Source: Sphingobium sp. (GTDB taxonomy: Bacteria; Pseudomonadota; Alphaproteobacteria; Sphingomonadales; Sphingomonadaceae). Taken from it: 64,000 nucleotides of DNA. Position numbers and translations under genes: made by a program. Shown piece by piece: positions 8,183 through 19,378 of the stretch. Location: NCBI GenBank assembly GCA_035196065.1, contig CP136575.1, forward strand, positions 1,900,769 through 1,964,768, read 5' to 3'. Below the pieces are notes generated by a model, which saw only the letters and a program-made list of their open reading frames with translations, did not search any database and was not told where the DNA came from. Within the stretch, counting starts at the first letter, position 1. Each line of letters opens with the position of its first letter.

Positions 8183-10473
8183 CGCAATATCTTCCAGAAT
8201 GACAGATAGGGCAGGACAGAGGCATAATCATCGGTCCAGCGATTGTCCGACCGTGGCGGTTCAAGCCTGATCCAGCGATCGGGATAATAATAGGCAGGGC
8301 GTTTGTCATAAACCCGACCGGTCAATTGCGCGAGACGGGCAGGGTCGGGGCTCATCGCGACCCATTGTGACGCGCGCATCCCCTTGTTGGTCAGCATTTC
8401 GGGTGGGCTGTCAAACCGCAGCGCCGCCGTCCATCCGCCTGCCTTGGCTTCTGCCGCGATCACCGGATCCAGATCGAAATAACGGTTCGAGATGTGGACG
8501 AGCAATATGCCATCGGGCTTCAGTGCGCGGCGATAGACGGCAAACGCCTCTTTGGTCAGCAGATGCAGCGGGATCGAATCCGATGAAAAGGCATCGATTG
8601 CCAGCAGGTCGAACTTGCCCTTCGGCTGTTCTGCCAAAGTGAGACGGGCATCGCCTATATGCATGCCCGCATCGGGAGCGCATTTTTCAAGGAAACTGAA
8701 AATCCGCCGCTCGCGTGCAATTTCAACAACCAGCGGGTCAATTTCGAAGAAATCCCAAACCTGTCCGGGTTTTTTGTAGCAGGCGAGCGTGCCGGTACCG
8801 AGGCCGACCATGCCCACCTTTGCACCGGGGCCGAACAGTTCCTCAGCGCGGCGCGATGCAATGCCTATGCCCGAATTGGCGCCATAATAGCTGATCGGCA
8901 AGGTCGGTTCATTCAGCAACTGCATGCCATGCATCGTGGTGCCATGGCTGAGCCAGCGGACCTGGGCCGTATTATCCTGGCTGATGGTATAGGTGCCGAA
9001 ATAGCTGCGCATCCGTGCGCCGCTGGCGCTCAGCTCGATATTGCTCCAGCCGCCATTGGCGATCATCCCGGCTGCAACAACGACCATCAGCGCCAGCCTG
9101 CGCCCGGTGACAAAGGTGCCGATGATGAGGATTATCGCGACCAATGCGGTTTTCATCCGGCTGCCTTCGCTGCCAAATGTCATGCCGACATAGGCGGCAA
9201 GCCCAAGGGCGCCCAATGCGAGGATCATCGCCGCAAATGTCCAGCCGCGCTTTCCGAATGTATCTTCCTCGCCAAGGTCGAACAGCCGGAATTGCGGCAG
9301 CAGCGCGGCGGCAGCGACCAGCAATATCGGATGTTCCCAAGTCCAGTTGAACAGCAATGGCGCGACGATCGCGCAGAAAAAGCCGCCAATCACCCCGCCC
9401 ACCGACATCATCAGGTAAAATTCGGTCAATTGGGCCGGATCGGGGCGGGTGCGATACATTTCCGAATGAAGCGCAACGGCGATCACGAAAAGCAGCGCGA
9501 TGCTGACCCCGGCGCCAACATAGGCGGCCTTGCCCCATATCACGAAGATCATTGCCCCGCCGATCAGCAGCACGGTCGGCGCAATGCGGGAAATGATATC
9601 GGCAAGTAGTCGGTTGTCGGCAAAGGCGACCGAAAAGCTCAACAGATAGAGGCCAAGCGGGATCACCCAGATCAGCGGCATCGCCATCAGGTCGGTCGTC
9701 ATGTGCGACGTGGTGGAGAGCATCAGGCCCGAAGGCACGGCGGCGAGGGCGATCCAGTAAAGCCGCTGCCGCCATGCAATCGGGGGCAGGGCGGCGATTG
9801 CGCCTTGGGCATCGGTCGAAGATTTTACGTCGGCGCCATGATCGCCGCTGCGCCAGATTGCCCGCGCGCAAACCAGAACGAGCAGGAACAGCAACAGGTA
9901 AAGACCGCTCCACAGCCAGGTCTGGCCGGCAATGGGCATCGCTGGTTCGACTAATATCGGATAGGCGATCAGCCCGCCGAAACTGCCAAGGTTCGATGCT
10001 GCGTAAAGGGCATAAGGTTCTCCTTTATTGCCCGCGAGGCCGAACCAGCGCTGCATCAGCGGTGCTTGAGCCGCCACGGCAAAGAAGAGCGGCCCAATGG
10101 AGGCGAAAAGCAGCCATGGTACCCAGAATATCGGCGAGCCATCTGCGGGAATGGCAAAGCTTGCCAGTCCGATGGGCAGCCAGAGCGCCGCCACCAACAA
10201 CACGCCAATATGCACCATCGCCTGGCGCTGCGGCGTTGTGCGGGACAACCGGTGGGCATAGGCATAGCCTGCGAGCAGCAGGGCCTGATAAACCAGCATC
10301 GCGCTGTTCCAAACTGCCGGTGCCCCGCCCAGCTTGGGCAGCGCCATGCGCGCGATCATCGGTTGCACCAGGAAGAGCAGGAAACTGCCCGTCAAAATCG
10401 TGATGACGAACAGTGCGCGACCGCCGATGCGATCCTTCGCCTGTGTTACCCCTGTTGTCGATTCTGCATCCAT
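8179..10473 (-). CDS. Fused MFS-like membrane / spermidine synthase-like protein
   Basis: 764 residues. The first roughly 480 residues carry about a dozen hydrophobic segments. The C-terminal part is a spermidine-synthase/methyltransferase-type Rossmann domain, with VGLGTGTLACYKKPGQ (nucleotide-binding loop), FFEIDPLVVEIA and AIDAFSSDSIP. This architecture is annotated as fused MFS/spermidine synthase in many proteobacteria, but its reaction is not established. No S-adenosylmethionine decarboxylase gene (speD) is in the window, so aminopropyl transfer is not supported by context. The gene overlaps the GNAT gene upstream by 28 bases and the carbonic-anhydrase-like gene downstream by 4, giving a three-gene operon. 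Confidence 0.85.
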   Translation of the reverse strand: MDAESTTGVTQAKDRIGGRALFVITILTGSFLLFLVQPMIARMALPKLGGAPAVWNSAMLVYQALLLAGYAYAHRLSRTTPQRQAMVHIGVLLVAALWLPIGLASFAIPADGSPIFWVPWLLFASIGPLFFAVAAQAPLMQRWFGLAGNKGEPYALYAASNLGSFGGLIAYPILVEPAMPIAGQTWLWSGLYLLLFLLVLVCARAIWRSGDHGADVKSSTDAQGAIAALPPIAWRQRLYWIALAAVPSGLMLSTTSHMTTDLMAMPLIWVIPLGLYLLSFSVAFADNRLLADIISRIAPTVLLIGGAMIFVIWGKAAYVGAGVSIALLFVIAVALHSEMYRTRPDPAQLTEFYLMMSVGGVIGGFFCAIVAPLLFNWTWEHPILLVAAAALLPQFRLFDLGEEDTFGKRGWTFAAMILALGALGLAAYVGMTFGSEGSRMKTALVAIILIIGTFVTGRRLALMVVVAAGMIANGGWSNIELSASGARMRSYFGTYTISQDNTAQVRWLSHGTTMHGMQLLNEPTLPISYYGANSGIGIASRRAEELFGPGAKVGMVGLGTGTLACYKKPGQVWDFFEIDPLVVEIARERRIFSFLEKCAPDAGMHIGDARLTLAEQPKGKFDLLAIDAFSSDSIPLHLLTKEAFAVYRRALKPDGILLVHISNRYFDLDPVIAAEAKAGGWTAALRFDSPPEMLTNKGMRASQWVAMSPDPARLAQLTGRVYDKRPAYYYPDRWIRLEPPRSDNRWTDDYASVLPYLSFWKILR

Positions 10474-11015
10474 GCTGTGCGATCAATGCGATAGGTGACA
10501 TGCCTTAGCAATGGGCTATCTGCCGGAACGTCGGGATGATCGAAATCGAGACGCGGGTCATGCGCCATGCCGACCCGTTCCATCACCGCGCGACTGCGGT
10601 GGTTGTCGGTGTTGGTGATCGCCCAAACCGCGTCATCCGCCAGATGCTCGAACGCCCATTGCACCGATGCCAGCGCCGCCTCTGTCACATAGCCCTTGCC
10701 CCAGGCCGCAGGCGTCATCCGCCAGCCTGCCTCTGGCATTTCATGGATCGAGGTGCCGGGCCGGCCCCGGATGATCCCGCACCAACCGATCAATTGCGCG
10801 TCCTCTTTGCGCTCCATCGCCCAGAAACAATGGCCCTGATCCGCCTGCATCCGATGCATCCGCCGTACCAAATCGGCGACCTCATCACGGCGCATCAACG
10901 GGCCAAGCGTTTCCATAACCACCGGATCGGAACAGATGGCGTGAAAGGGATCAATATCCTCCTCGCGCCAGTCGCGAAGGATGATGCGAGGGGTTTCAAT
11001 GCGGAATAAGGTCAT
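10446..11015 (-). CDS. GNAT-family N-acetyltransferase (RimJ/RimL type)
   Basis: 189 residues. It begins FRIETPRIILRDWREEDIDPF, the usual opening of the RimJ/RimL acetyltransferase group, and the acetyl-CoA loop region reads AAWGKGYVTEAA followed by NHRSRAVMERVGM. It should transfer acetyl from acetyl-CoA to an amine, perhaps a protein N-terminus or a small molecule; the acceptor is unknown. It is first in the operon with the MFS/spermidine-synthase fusion (28-base overlap), which makes a polyamine-type acceptor conceivable but unproven. It is divergent from arsR. Confidence 0.82.
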   Translation of the reverse strand: MTLFRIETPRIILRDWREEDIDPFHAICSDPVVMETLGPLMRRDEVADLVRRMHRMQADQGHCFWAMERKEDAQLIGWCGIIRGRPGTSIHEMPEAGWRMTPAAWGKGYVTEAALASVQWAFEHLADDAVWAITNTDNHRSRAVMERVGMAHDPRLDFDHPDVPADSPLLRHVTYRIDRTAWMQNRQQG

Positions 11016-11027
11016 GCGCGCGCTCGT

Positions 11028-11055
11028 GGCCTATTTTTTTCTATGCGGATAGGCC
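11028..11055. repeat. Inverted repeat in the GNAT/arsR divergent region
   Basis: GGCCTAT (11028-11034) and ATAGGCC (11049-11055) form a perfect 7-bp stem around a T-rich loop between the divergent GNAT and arsR genes. It may be an operator or leader hairpin of the GNAT operon. No protein is assigned to it. Confidence 0.35.
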
Positions 11056-11120
11056 TTCGTTTCGTCAAAGTTTGTCATTTTGATAAATGCCGAAATGAGC
11101 TTGCGTTTGCACTCAATATC

Positions 11121-11148
11121 CTTCATTTCGACTTTTAACGAAATGAAG
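11121..11148 (+). promoter_or_regulatory. Perfect inverted repeat before arsR, probable ArsR operator
   Basis: CTTCATTTCG (11121-11130) and CGAAATGAAG (11139-11148) are exact reverse complements separated by 8 A/T-rich bases, ending 8 bases before the arsR ATG. ArsR-family repressors bind imperfect dyads of this size near their own start. Autorepression relieved by arsenite is the likely role, inferred from position and symmetry. Confidence 0.7.
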
Positions 11149-11156
11149 GGGGCGAA

Positions 11157-11498
11157 ATGCAGGCCTATAATGCTGTCGAAGCGCTGGGCGCGCTTGCGCA
11201 GGAACATCGGCTGGCGCTGTTCCGGTTGCTGGTGCAGGCCGGAGAAGGCGGAATGGCGGCAGGCGCGATTGCCGATGCATTGGCAATTCCCAATTCATCA
11301 CTGTCTTTCCATCTAGCCCAGCTGAATCGTGCTGGTTTAATCCTGCAGGAACGCCAGCACCGATCACTGATATATCGCGCCAATTATCCGGCAATGAATG
11401 CGTTGGTCGCCTATCTTTTGGAAAATTGTTGTGAAGGCGCAGACTGTTCGATCGCGATCCCGTGCGCGCCCCTGCAAAGCGAGGGGAAAGCAGCATGA
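11157..11498 (+). CDS. arsR: ArsR-family arsenite-responsive repressor
   Basis: 113 residues. A winged helix-turn-helix spans about residues 8-75 (IADALAIPNSSLSFHLAQL is the recognition region). The C-terminal tail carries Cys91, Cys92 and Cys97 in the order NCCEGADC, with a further Cys103. A vicinal pair plus a nearby third Cys near the C-terminus is the As(III) site type known from the Acidithiobacillus ferrooxidans ArsR, not the CxC site of the plasmid R773 repressor. The gene leads the operon arsR-arsC-aqpS and lies just behind a perfect inverted repeat, so it probably represses its own operon until arsenite binds. Confidence 0.87.
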   Translation: MQAYNAVEALGALAQEHRLALFRLLVQAGEGGMAAGAIADALAIPNSSLSFHLAQLNRAGLILQERQHRSLIYRANYPAMNALVAYLLENCCEGADCSIAIPCAPLQSEGKAA

Positions 11499-11559
11499 AG
11501 CGGCTGCATAGCCCGCCGCGCCCTGAATGGTGGATAATTGCACAGAAAGGGAATGGGTG

Positions 11560-12054
11560 ATGATCAACATCTTGGTATTGTGCACAGGCAATTCGGCGCG
11601 AAGCATTTTGGGTGAGGCCATGATCAACCAATTGGGTGCGCCGCAAATCCGTGCGTTCAGCGCGGGGAGCAAACCCAAAGGCGAACCGCATCCCGGTGCG
11701 TTACGGCTCTTGGCCGCCAAATCTATCGATACCGCTGATTTCCGATCCAAAAGCTGGGATGAATTCGCCATTCCCGGTTCTCCGATGATCGACATTGCAT
11801 TGACGGTGTGCGGAAACGCTGCCGGAGAAATCTGCCCGCTTTTCACTGGAGCCCCCATTCGTGCGCATTGGGGTTTGCCTGATCCTGCCGATGTAGGCGG
11901 CAGTGTCGCCGAAGTTGACGCGGCCTTTGCCGAAACCTGGCGCTTTCTGGAAATGCGTGTGAAAGCCATGATTGGATTGCCACTCGAGCAAATGGAGCCG
12001 CGCGATATTCAAATGAAATTGAACGCAATCGGGAAAATGGAAGGAGCGGCATGA
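11560..12054 (+). CDS. arsC: Low-molecular-weight phosphatase-type arsenate reductase
   Basis: 164 residues when started at ATG 11560, behind AAAGGGAAT; the open frame extends 11 codons further but those are not family-like. ILVLCTGNSARS is the CX5R phosphate-binding loop of LMW protein tyrosine phosphatases, with nucleophile Cys. Two further cysteines in TVCGNAAGEICP correspond to the redox relay cysteines of thioredoxin-coupled ArsC, so it should reduce arsenate to arsenite rather than dephosphorylate proteins. The GLPDPA segment supplies the catalytic Asp. Stop and start codons overlap with aqpS (ATGA), so reductase and channel are probably made together. Confidence 0.87.
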   Translation: MINILVLCTGNSARSILGEAMINQLGAPQIRAFSAGSKPKGEPHPGALRLLAAKSIDTADFRSKSWDEFAIPGSPMIDIALTVCGNAAGEICPLFTGAPIRAHWGLPDPADVGGSVAEVDAAFAETWRFLEMRVKAMIGLPLEQMEPRDIQMKLNAIGKMEGAA

Positions 12055-12704
12055 TCAACCGGGCTGTATGCGCCGAGGCGGTCGGCAGTTTCTTTTTGTT
12101 CGCGACTGTGATCGGTTCCGGAATCATGGCAGCCAATCTGTCGCAGGGGAATTTGGCCATTGCCCTGTTGGGAAACACTATGGCGACCGCCGCCATACTT
12201 TTCGTGTTGATTGCGATTCTCGGCCCGGTGTCAGGCGCGCATTTCAATCCGGCGGTCAGTCTGGTTGCTGCTTGGCGGGGTGAACTGTCTGTCCGACTGC
12301 TATTTGCCTATATCGGCGCGCAGCTGCTATTTGGCATCATGGGGGTTTGGGCCGCGCATCTTATGTTCGAAATGCCGGTGCTGCAGCTTTCGACCACAGC
12401 GCGAACCGGTCTGGGGCAGTGGCTGGCAGAGGCGATTGCGACGTTCGGCCTGATATTGACAATATTGGGTACGGTTCGTCACCGGGCCGAATGGGTGCCG
12501 GCCAGTGTGGCCTTATACATTACCGCTGCCTATTGGTTCACCTCCTCCACCAGTTTTGCCAACCCGGCGATTACCATCGCGCGCAGCTTGACCGATAGTT
12601 TTTCAGGAATTGCGCCTTTTGACGTACCGATGTTCCTATTGGCACAGCTGGTCGGTGCCGCCTGCGCAGCGGCTGTAGCGCGTTTCCTGTTCGACAAGGT
12701 GTAA
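12051..12704 (+). CDS. aqpS: Aquaporin / aquaglyceroporin, probable arsenite channel
   Basis: 217 residues with six hydrophobic segments and both channel motifs: HFNPAVS (NPA at 66-68) and FANPAITIAR (NPA at 171-173, selectivity-filter Arg at 178). This is a complete MIP-family channel. In Sinorhizobium meliloti, AqpS lies in the ars operon and conducts arsenite outwards down its gradient after ArsC reduction; the same pairing here suggests the same job. No ArsB or Acr3 pump is present in the operon. The symbol is by analogy of context and family. It overlaps arsC by 4 bases and is followed by convergent hemB. Confidence 0.85.
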   Translation: MINRAVCAEAVGSFFLFATVIGSGIMAANLSQGNLAIALLGNTMATAAILFVLIAILGPVSGAHFNPAVSLVAAWRGELSVRLLFAYIGAQLLFGIMGVWAAHLMFEMPVLQLSTTARTGLGQWLAEAIATFGLILTILGTVRHRAEWVPASVALYITAAYWFTSSTSFANPAITIARSLTDSFSGIAPFDVPMFLLAQLVGAACAAAVARFLFDKV

Positions 12705-12744
12705 CGGACCGGCGCGCGAAACGCGCACCCTTCGCTTGGTAAAC

Positions 12745-15395
<2,651 letters not shown>

Positions 15396-15637
15396 TACGA
15401 CCCTGTATCCCCCGTTTACGGCCGGGCTTTTTGACCTTTGTCGATTGTAATCAGAAATGGTTAAAGTCAAATTGAGAAAGACTCATCACGGCTCCATCTG
15501 CGCCGCACCGTGCAAATATGCCGATGGCGGGCGATGCACGGCCCGGCCAGGCGCATCTGGGCCGCCAATAATCACTGTCCTACATCCCCGCCGATGCGAT
15601 ATCTGGCCTGCCTTTTCACCCGCCAAGGAGAAGGCGC

Positions 15638-16798
15638 ATGGCCCAAGACATTATCGCTGCAGGCGCGGATCCGGCCCCACGGCAAGACCCGCTGGATCTT
15701 GATGGCATCCTTCCGCCCGAATTGTCCTTCACCCCCGTCACCACCAAAAGCGGACGGCAGAAATTCCTGCCTGAATTGCAGCGCAAATTCATCCAGGCGC
15801 TGTCGATCACTGGCAGCGTCACCCTTTCGGCGCGCGCGGTCGGCATGTCGATCGGTCAAGTCTATGGCGTTAAAAATGGCCCGCGCGCCGAAAGCTTTGG
15901 CACGGCATGGGAAAAGGCGATCCAGATTGGCGGCTATCGCGCCCGCGATACGATTGTCGATCATGCGATCAACGGCACGCCCGAATATTTTTACAAGGAT
16001 GGGCAACTGGTTGGCGAACGCCGCCATTTCAATCTGCGCGCGATGCAATGGGTCGTCACCCATGTCTTGCCGCATTTGGGGGAGGGGGCAGGCGGCCTTT
16101 CCGCGCAAGGCGTTATGCCCGCCAGCCTTAAGAAATTGAAAGAGGCATGGCGCGCCGAATGCCGAAAGGAGTGGGAGGAAGAGGCCGCCGCACAAGAGGC
16201 GGAACTGCTCGCCCGATATCAGGCCGAACAGGAAAGCGTATCGGCAACACAGGCCCGTTTCCTGAAGAAATATCAGGGCAAGGTGCGTGAGGAATATTAT
16301 TTCCGCGCCGAAGGAAACAGCATCGCCGCCGATTTCGCACTGCGCCAGCTCGCCTTGTTAGAGGTGGTGATGGATGTCGGCGGGATCAGCCATGATCTGA
16401 TCCGCGATCATTTCCACAACGCCCCTTATGGCGGCCCATGGAGCACAAGGATCAGCCGTGCGCTGGAAGATGCCCGGCATGAAGCATGGGCCAAGGCGGT
16501 GGAGGAAGAGGCGCGCCACCGTGCGCGCGATGCGCAAGACGCGCTGCCCGCACGCCCCGCGCCGGATGCACAGCACGACCCCGGCAGCGCAGCGCCTGTG
16601 CCAGCAGATTCCTATGCCCGCCCGCGCATGCCCTTTTATTTGAATGAAGAGGATATGGTGAAAGACGAAGTCGCCCGCACGCGGCTGAACTGGCTATCCG
16701 GCGATCACAGACAACGCGCCGCCGCAGAGGCGGAGTGGCGAGCAAACCGGCGGATCGAGAGTGAGGAGCCGGGGGAAGGGGATACGTTTTTGCCTTAG
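15638..16798 (+). CDS. Hypothetical protein with terminase-small-subunit-like helix-turn-helix
   Basis: 386 residues behind a strong AAGGAG site. Residues about 45-75 (LQRKFIQALSITGSVTLSA, then RAVGMSIGQVYGVK) look like a helix-turn-helix of the kind found in phage terminase small subunits. Residues 165-215 are strongly helical and charged (EEEAAAQEAELLARYQAEQ), probably coiled coil. The C-terminal quarter is Ala/Pro/Arg rich and low in complexity. I do not recognise a named family. No other phage genes are nearby, so it is either a domesticated phage DNA-binding protein or a sphingomonad-specific regulator. Its base composition looks like its neighbours. Confidence 0.75.
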   Translation: MAQDIIAAGADPAPRQDPLDLDGILPPELSFTPVTTKSGRQKFLPELQRKFIQALSITGSVTLSARAVGMSIGQVYGVKNGPRAESFGTAWEKAIQIGGYRARDTIVDHAINGTPEYFYKDGQLVGERRHFNLRAMQWVVTHVLPHLGEGAGGLSAQGVMPASLKKLKEAWRAECRKEWEEEAAAQEAELLARYQAEQESVSATQARFLKKYQGKVREEYYFRAEGNSIAADFALRQLALLEVVMDVGGISHDLIRDHFHNAPYGGPWSTRISRALEDARHEAWAKAVEEEARHRARDAQDALPARPAPDAQHDPGSAAPVPADSYARPRMPFYLNEEDMVKDEVARTRLNWLSGDHRQRAAAEAEWRANRRIESEEPGEGDTFLP

Positions 16799-16811
16799 GG
16801 GTGAACCCGCC

Positions 16812-16833
16812 CCCCTCCCGCTTGCGGGAGGGG
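16812..16833. repeat. Perfect intergenic palindrome (terminator or dispersed repeat)
   Basis: CCCCTCCCGC (16812-16821), TT, GCGGGAGGGG (16824-16833) is a perfect 10-bp dyad lying between two convergent genes. It has no T-run. The CCTCCCGCTTGCGGGAGG core is typical of short palindromic elements scattered between genes in sphingomonad genomes; that is recollection and needs a genome search. It could also stop transcription from both sides. Confidence 0.55.
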
Positions 16834-16847
16834 ATGGGGGAGGGCAA

Positions 16848-17030
16848 CTACCTAAGCTTCGCCAAAACAATCCCATCCGCCTTGGCGCGATCTTTGACCG
16901 ACTCCTCGCTGCGGGTCAGCGCCTTGGCGATGGCCTTGAGCGCCATGCCTTTTTTCGCCAGCGTGTGGAGCTTGTCGATCTCCGCTGCGGTCCATGGTTG
17001 CTTGTGCCGCTCGAAGATCGTCTTGCCCAT
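16848..17030 (-). CDS. Small SANT/Myb-like helical protein
   Basis: 60 residues: a trihelical unit, with PWTAAEIDKLHTLAKKGMA followed by LKAIAKALTRSEESVKDRAK. The pattern (Trp-Thr start, hydrophobic-helix periodicity, ALTRSEESVKDRA as possible recognition helix) resembles SANT/Myb or GcrA-like DNA-binding domains. It is basic overall. Its ATG overlaps the lepA stop codon (TAATG), so it is translationally coupled to lepA. Function unknown; a small DNA-binding or ribosome-related accessory protein is an inference. The gene is followed by a perfect palindrome that probably ends the transcript. Confidence 0.75.
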   Translation of the reverse strand: MGKTIFERHKQPWTAAEIDKLHTLAKKGMALKAIAKALTRSEESVKDRAKADGIVLAKLR

Positions 17031-18847
17031 TACTCTTCACCCATCCGCAGCGCAGCGATGAAGGCTTCTTGTGGGATGGAGACGGAACCATATTCGCGCA
17101 TCCGGGCCTTGCCCTTTTTCTGCTTTTCCAGCAGCTTTTTCTTGCGGCTGATGTCGCCGCCATAGCATTTTGCGGTCACATCCTTGCGCAGTGCGGCGAT
17201 GGTTTCGCGCGCGATGATCTTGCCGCCAATCGCGGCCTGGATCGGGATTTTAAACAAATGGCGGGGGATCAGGTCTTTCAACCGTTCGCACATGCCGCGG
17301 CCGCGCGCTTCGGCGGTGCTGCGGTGCACGATCATGCTCAGCGCGTCGACAGGATCGCCATTCACCATGACGCTCATCTTCACCAAATCGCCCTCGCGAT
17401 GGCCGATCTGATGATAGTCGAACGACGCGTAACCCCTTGAAATACTTTTCAAACGATCATAAAAATCGAAGACGACTTCGTTCAATGGCAATTCATAGCG
17501 GAGCATTGCGCGACCGCCAACATAGCTCAGATCCTTCTGGATGCCGCGGCGATCCTGGCACAATTTCAATATGCCTCCCAGATATTCATCAGGGCAGTAA
17601 ATTGTCGCATCAATCCAGGGTTCCTGAATCTCCTCAATCCGGTTCACATCCGGCATATCCGCCGGATTGTGCAGTTCCATTTCGCGCGCATCTTCGGTTT
17701 TCGAACGGCCGAGTTTCAACTTATAAACCACCGATGGCGCAGTGGTGATCAGATCAAGATCATATTCGCGGCTAAGCCGTTCCTGAATGATTTCAAGGTG
17801 GAGCAGGCCCAGAAAACCGCAGCGAAAGCCAAAGCCCAAGGCCGCGCTGGTTTCCATTTCGAAACTGAACGATGCGTCATTCAACCGCAATTTGCTGATG
17901 CTTTCGCGCAGCTTTTCAAAGTCCGCAGCATCGGTGGGAAACAGTCCGCAAAACACGACTGGCTGCACTTCCTTAAAGCCCGGCAATGCTTCGGCTGCCG
18001 GCCGCTTGGCATCGGTGATGGTATCGCCGACACGGGTCTGCGCGACTTCCTTGATCTGCGCGGTGATGAAGCCGACTTCGCCCGGCCCGAGTTCGGGAAG
18101 CGTATCGATTTTCGGCCGGAATGCGCCAACGCGATCGATCAGGTGGAGCGTGCCCGCCTGCATGAACTTTATCTGCTGGCCCTTTTTGATCACGCCATCA
18201 ATCACGCGGATCAGGATGACGACGCCCAGATAAGGATCATACCAGCTGTCGACCAGCATCGCCTTTAACGGGGCGTCGCGATTGCCCTTGGGCGGCGGAA
18301 TGCGGGTGACGATCGCTTCCAGGATTTCGTCAATGCCGATCCCCGATTTGGCGGATGCCAGCACGGCATCGTCAGCAGGAAGGCCGATGATTTCCTCAAT
18401 CTCTGCCTTTACCTTTTCGGGTTCGGCCGCGGGCAGATCGATCTTGTTGATGACGGGCACGATCTCATGATCATGTTCAATCGACTGGTAGACATTGGCG
18501 AGGGTCTGCGCCTCTACGCCTTGCGCTGCATCAACGACGAGCAATGCGCCTTCACAAGCGGCAAGGCTGCGCGAAACTTCATAGGCAAAATCGACATGGC
18601 CCGGCGTGTCCATCAAGTTGAGGATATAGGGCTTGCCGTCTTTTGCGGTATAATCAAGCCGCACCGTCTGCGCTTTGATGGTGATCCCGCGTTCTTTCTC
18701 GATCTCCATATTATCGAGGACCTGCGCGGACATTTCGCGATCGGACAGGCCACCTGTGCGTTGAATCAAACGGTCGGCCAGCGTCGACTTTCCATGGTCG
18801 ATATGCGCGATAATTGAGAAATTGCGGATCTGCGAAAGTTCGGTCAT
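17030..18847 (-). CDS. lepA: Translation elongation factor 4
   Basis: 605 residues, the normal length. The GTPase domain is complete: G1 [11 protein letters not shown]3 DTPGHVDF, G4 NKIDLP. The LepA-specific C-terminal domain is present ([22 protein letters not shown]). LepA acts on ribosomes, promoting back-translocation or initiation quality control, and associates with the membrane. The start ATG is supported by [20 protein letters not shown]. It ends by overlapping the start of a 60-aa SANT-like gene. Confidence 0.97.
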   Translation of the reverse strand: MTELSQIRNFSIIAHIDHGKSTLADRLIQRTGGLSDREMSAQVLDNMEIEKERGITIKAQTVRLDYTAKDGKPYILNLMDTPGHVDFAYEVSRSLAACEGALLVVDAAQGVEAQTLANVYQSIEHDHEIVPVINKIDLPAAEPEKVKAEIEEIIGLPADDAVLASAKSGIGIDEILEAIVTRIPPPKGNRDAPLKAMLVDSWYDPYLGVVILIRVIDGVIKKGQQIKFMQAGTLHLIDRVGAFRPKIDTLPELGPGEVGFITAQIKEVAQTRVGDTITDAKRPAAEALPGFKEVQPVVFCGLFPTDAADFEKLRESISKLRLNDASFSFEMETSAALGFGFRCGFLGLLHLEIIQERLSREYDLDLITTAPSVVYKLKLGRSKTEDAREMELHNPADMPDVNRIEEIQEPWIDATIYCPDEYLGGILKLCQDRRGIQKDLSYVGGRAMLRYELPLNEVVFDFYDRLKSISRGYASFDYHQIGHREGDLVKMSVMVNGDPVDALSMIVHRSTAEARGRGMCERLKDLIPRHLFKIPIQAAIGGKIIARETIAALRKDVTAKCYGGDISRKKKLLEKQKKGKARMREYGSVSIPQEAFIAALRMGEE

Positions 18848-18856
18848 GCGCGGCCC

Positions 18857-19378
18857 CTAGCAGTGGGCGGCAATTGCTTCAAGCGCGGCCCGAAACCGCA
18901 TGTCTCCTTCGCCTTGGATGAGCGCAAATGCGACCTTGCGATCGATTAGCTCGGCTTTGCATAGCTCGAAAAAGTGACGCCTTTCCTCGCGCTTTGCATA
19001 AACGCGCAGACCATCATCGACAAAGGGCAAGTCGATGTCGAGCAGCAGGTAAAGATCGGCATAGCCTTCAAACGTCTCGAACCATGGATCGCTCCGCCCG
19101 AACATCATTTGCGCCCAGACCTCGGTAATAAGCGGATCGGTGTCGAACAGAACAAGGGGTGCCCCCAATTCGCTCGCCCGAATGGCCGCTCCCCGGTTCA
19201 TCGCATGTTGCGCCTCTGCAATATGGACAAGTTCGGCCATGCCGATGTCGGTGCCGTGCGCCTCGCAATAGGCGCGGCCATATTCGGGGACCACCTCGCA
19301 GCCGAAATGCGCGGCTAGGCGGGTGCCAAGGGTCGACTTGCCCGTGCTTTCCGGACCGTGCAGGCAGATGCGTTTCAT
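18857..19378 (-). CDS. NadR-like AAA ATPase / probable nicotinamide riboside kinase
   Basis: 173 residues from ATG 19378. MKRICLHGPESTGKSTLGTRL is a P-loop (Walker A GPESTGKS) typical of the ribosylnicotinamide kinase domain of NadR, and VVPEYGRAYCEAHG and LFDTDPLITEVWAQMMFG match that group closely. It lacks the nucleotidyltransferase and HTH parts of full NadR. It probably phosphorylates nicotinamide riboside to NMN after import by the adjacent PnuC (ATGA overlap of the two genes), giving an NAD salvage unit. The upstream extension of the open frame lies inside pnuC and is not used. Confidence 0.82.
   Translation of the reverse strand: MKRICLHGPESTGKSTLGTRLAAHFGCEVVPEYGRAYCEAHGTDIGMAELVHIAEAQHAMNRGAAIRASELGAPLVLFDTDPLITEVWAQMMFGRSDPWFETFEGYADLYLLLDIDLPFVDDGLRVYAKREERRHFFELCKAELIDRKVAFALIQGEGDMRFRAALEAIAAHC

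Noticed and set aside
8659-9609. 316-aa plus-strand frame opposite the MFS/spermidine synthase gene
   Set aside because: Its composition is that of a mirror frame of a GC-rich gene; the minus strand reading shows complete family motifs.
15638-16798. Prophage fragment
   Set aside because: No other phage genes, attachment repeats, tRNA target or composition shift near it.
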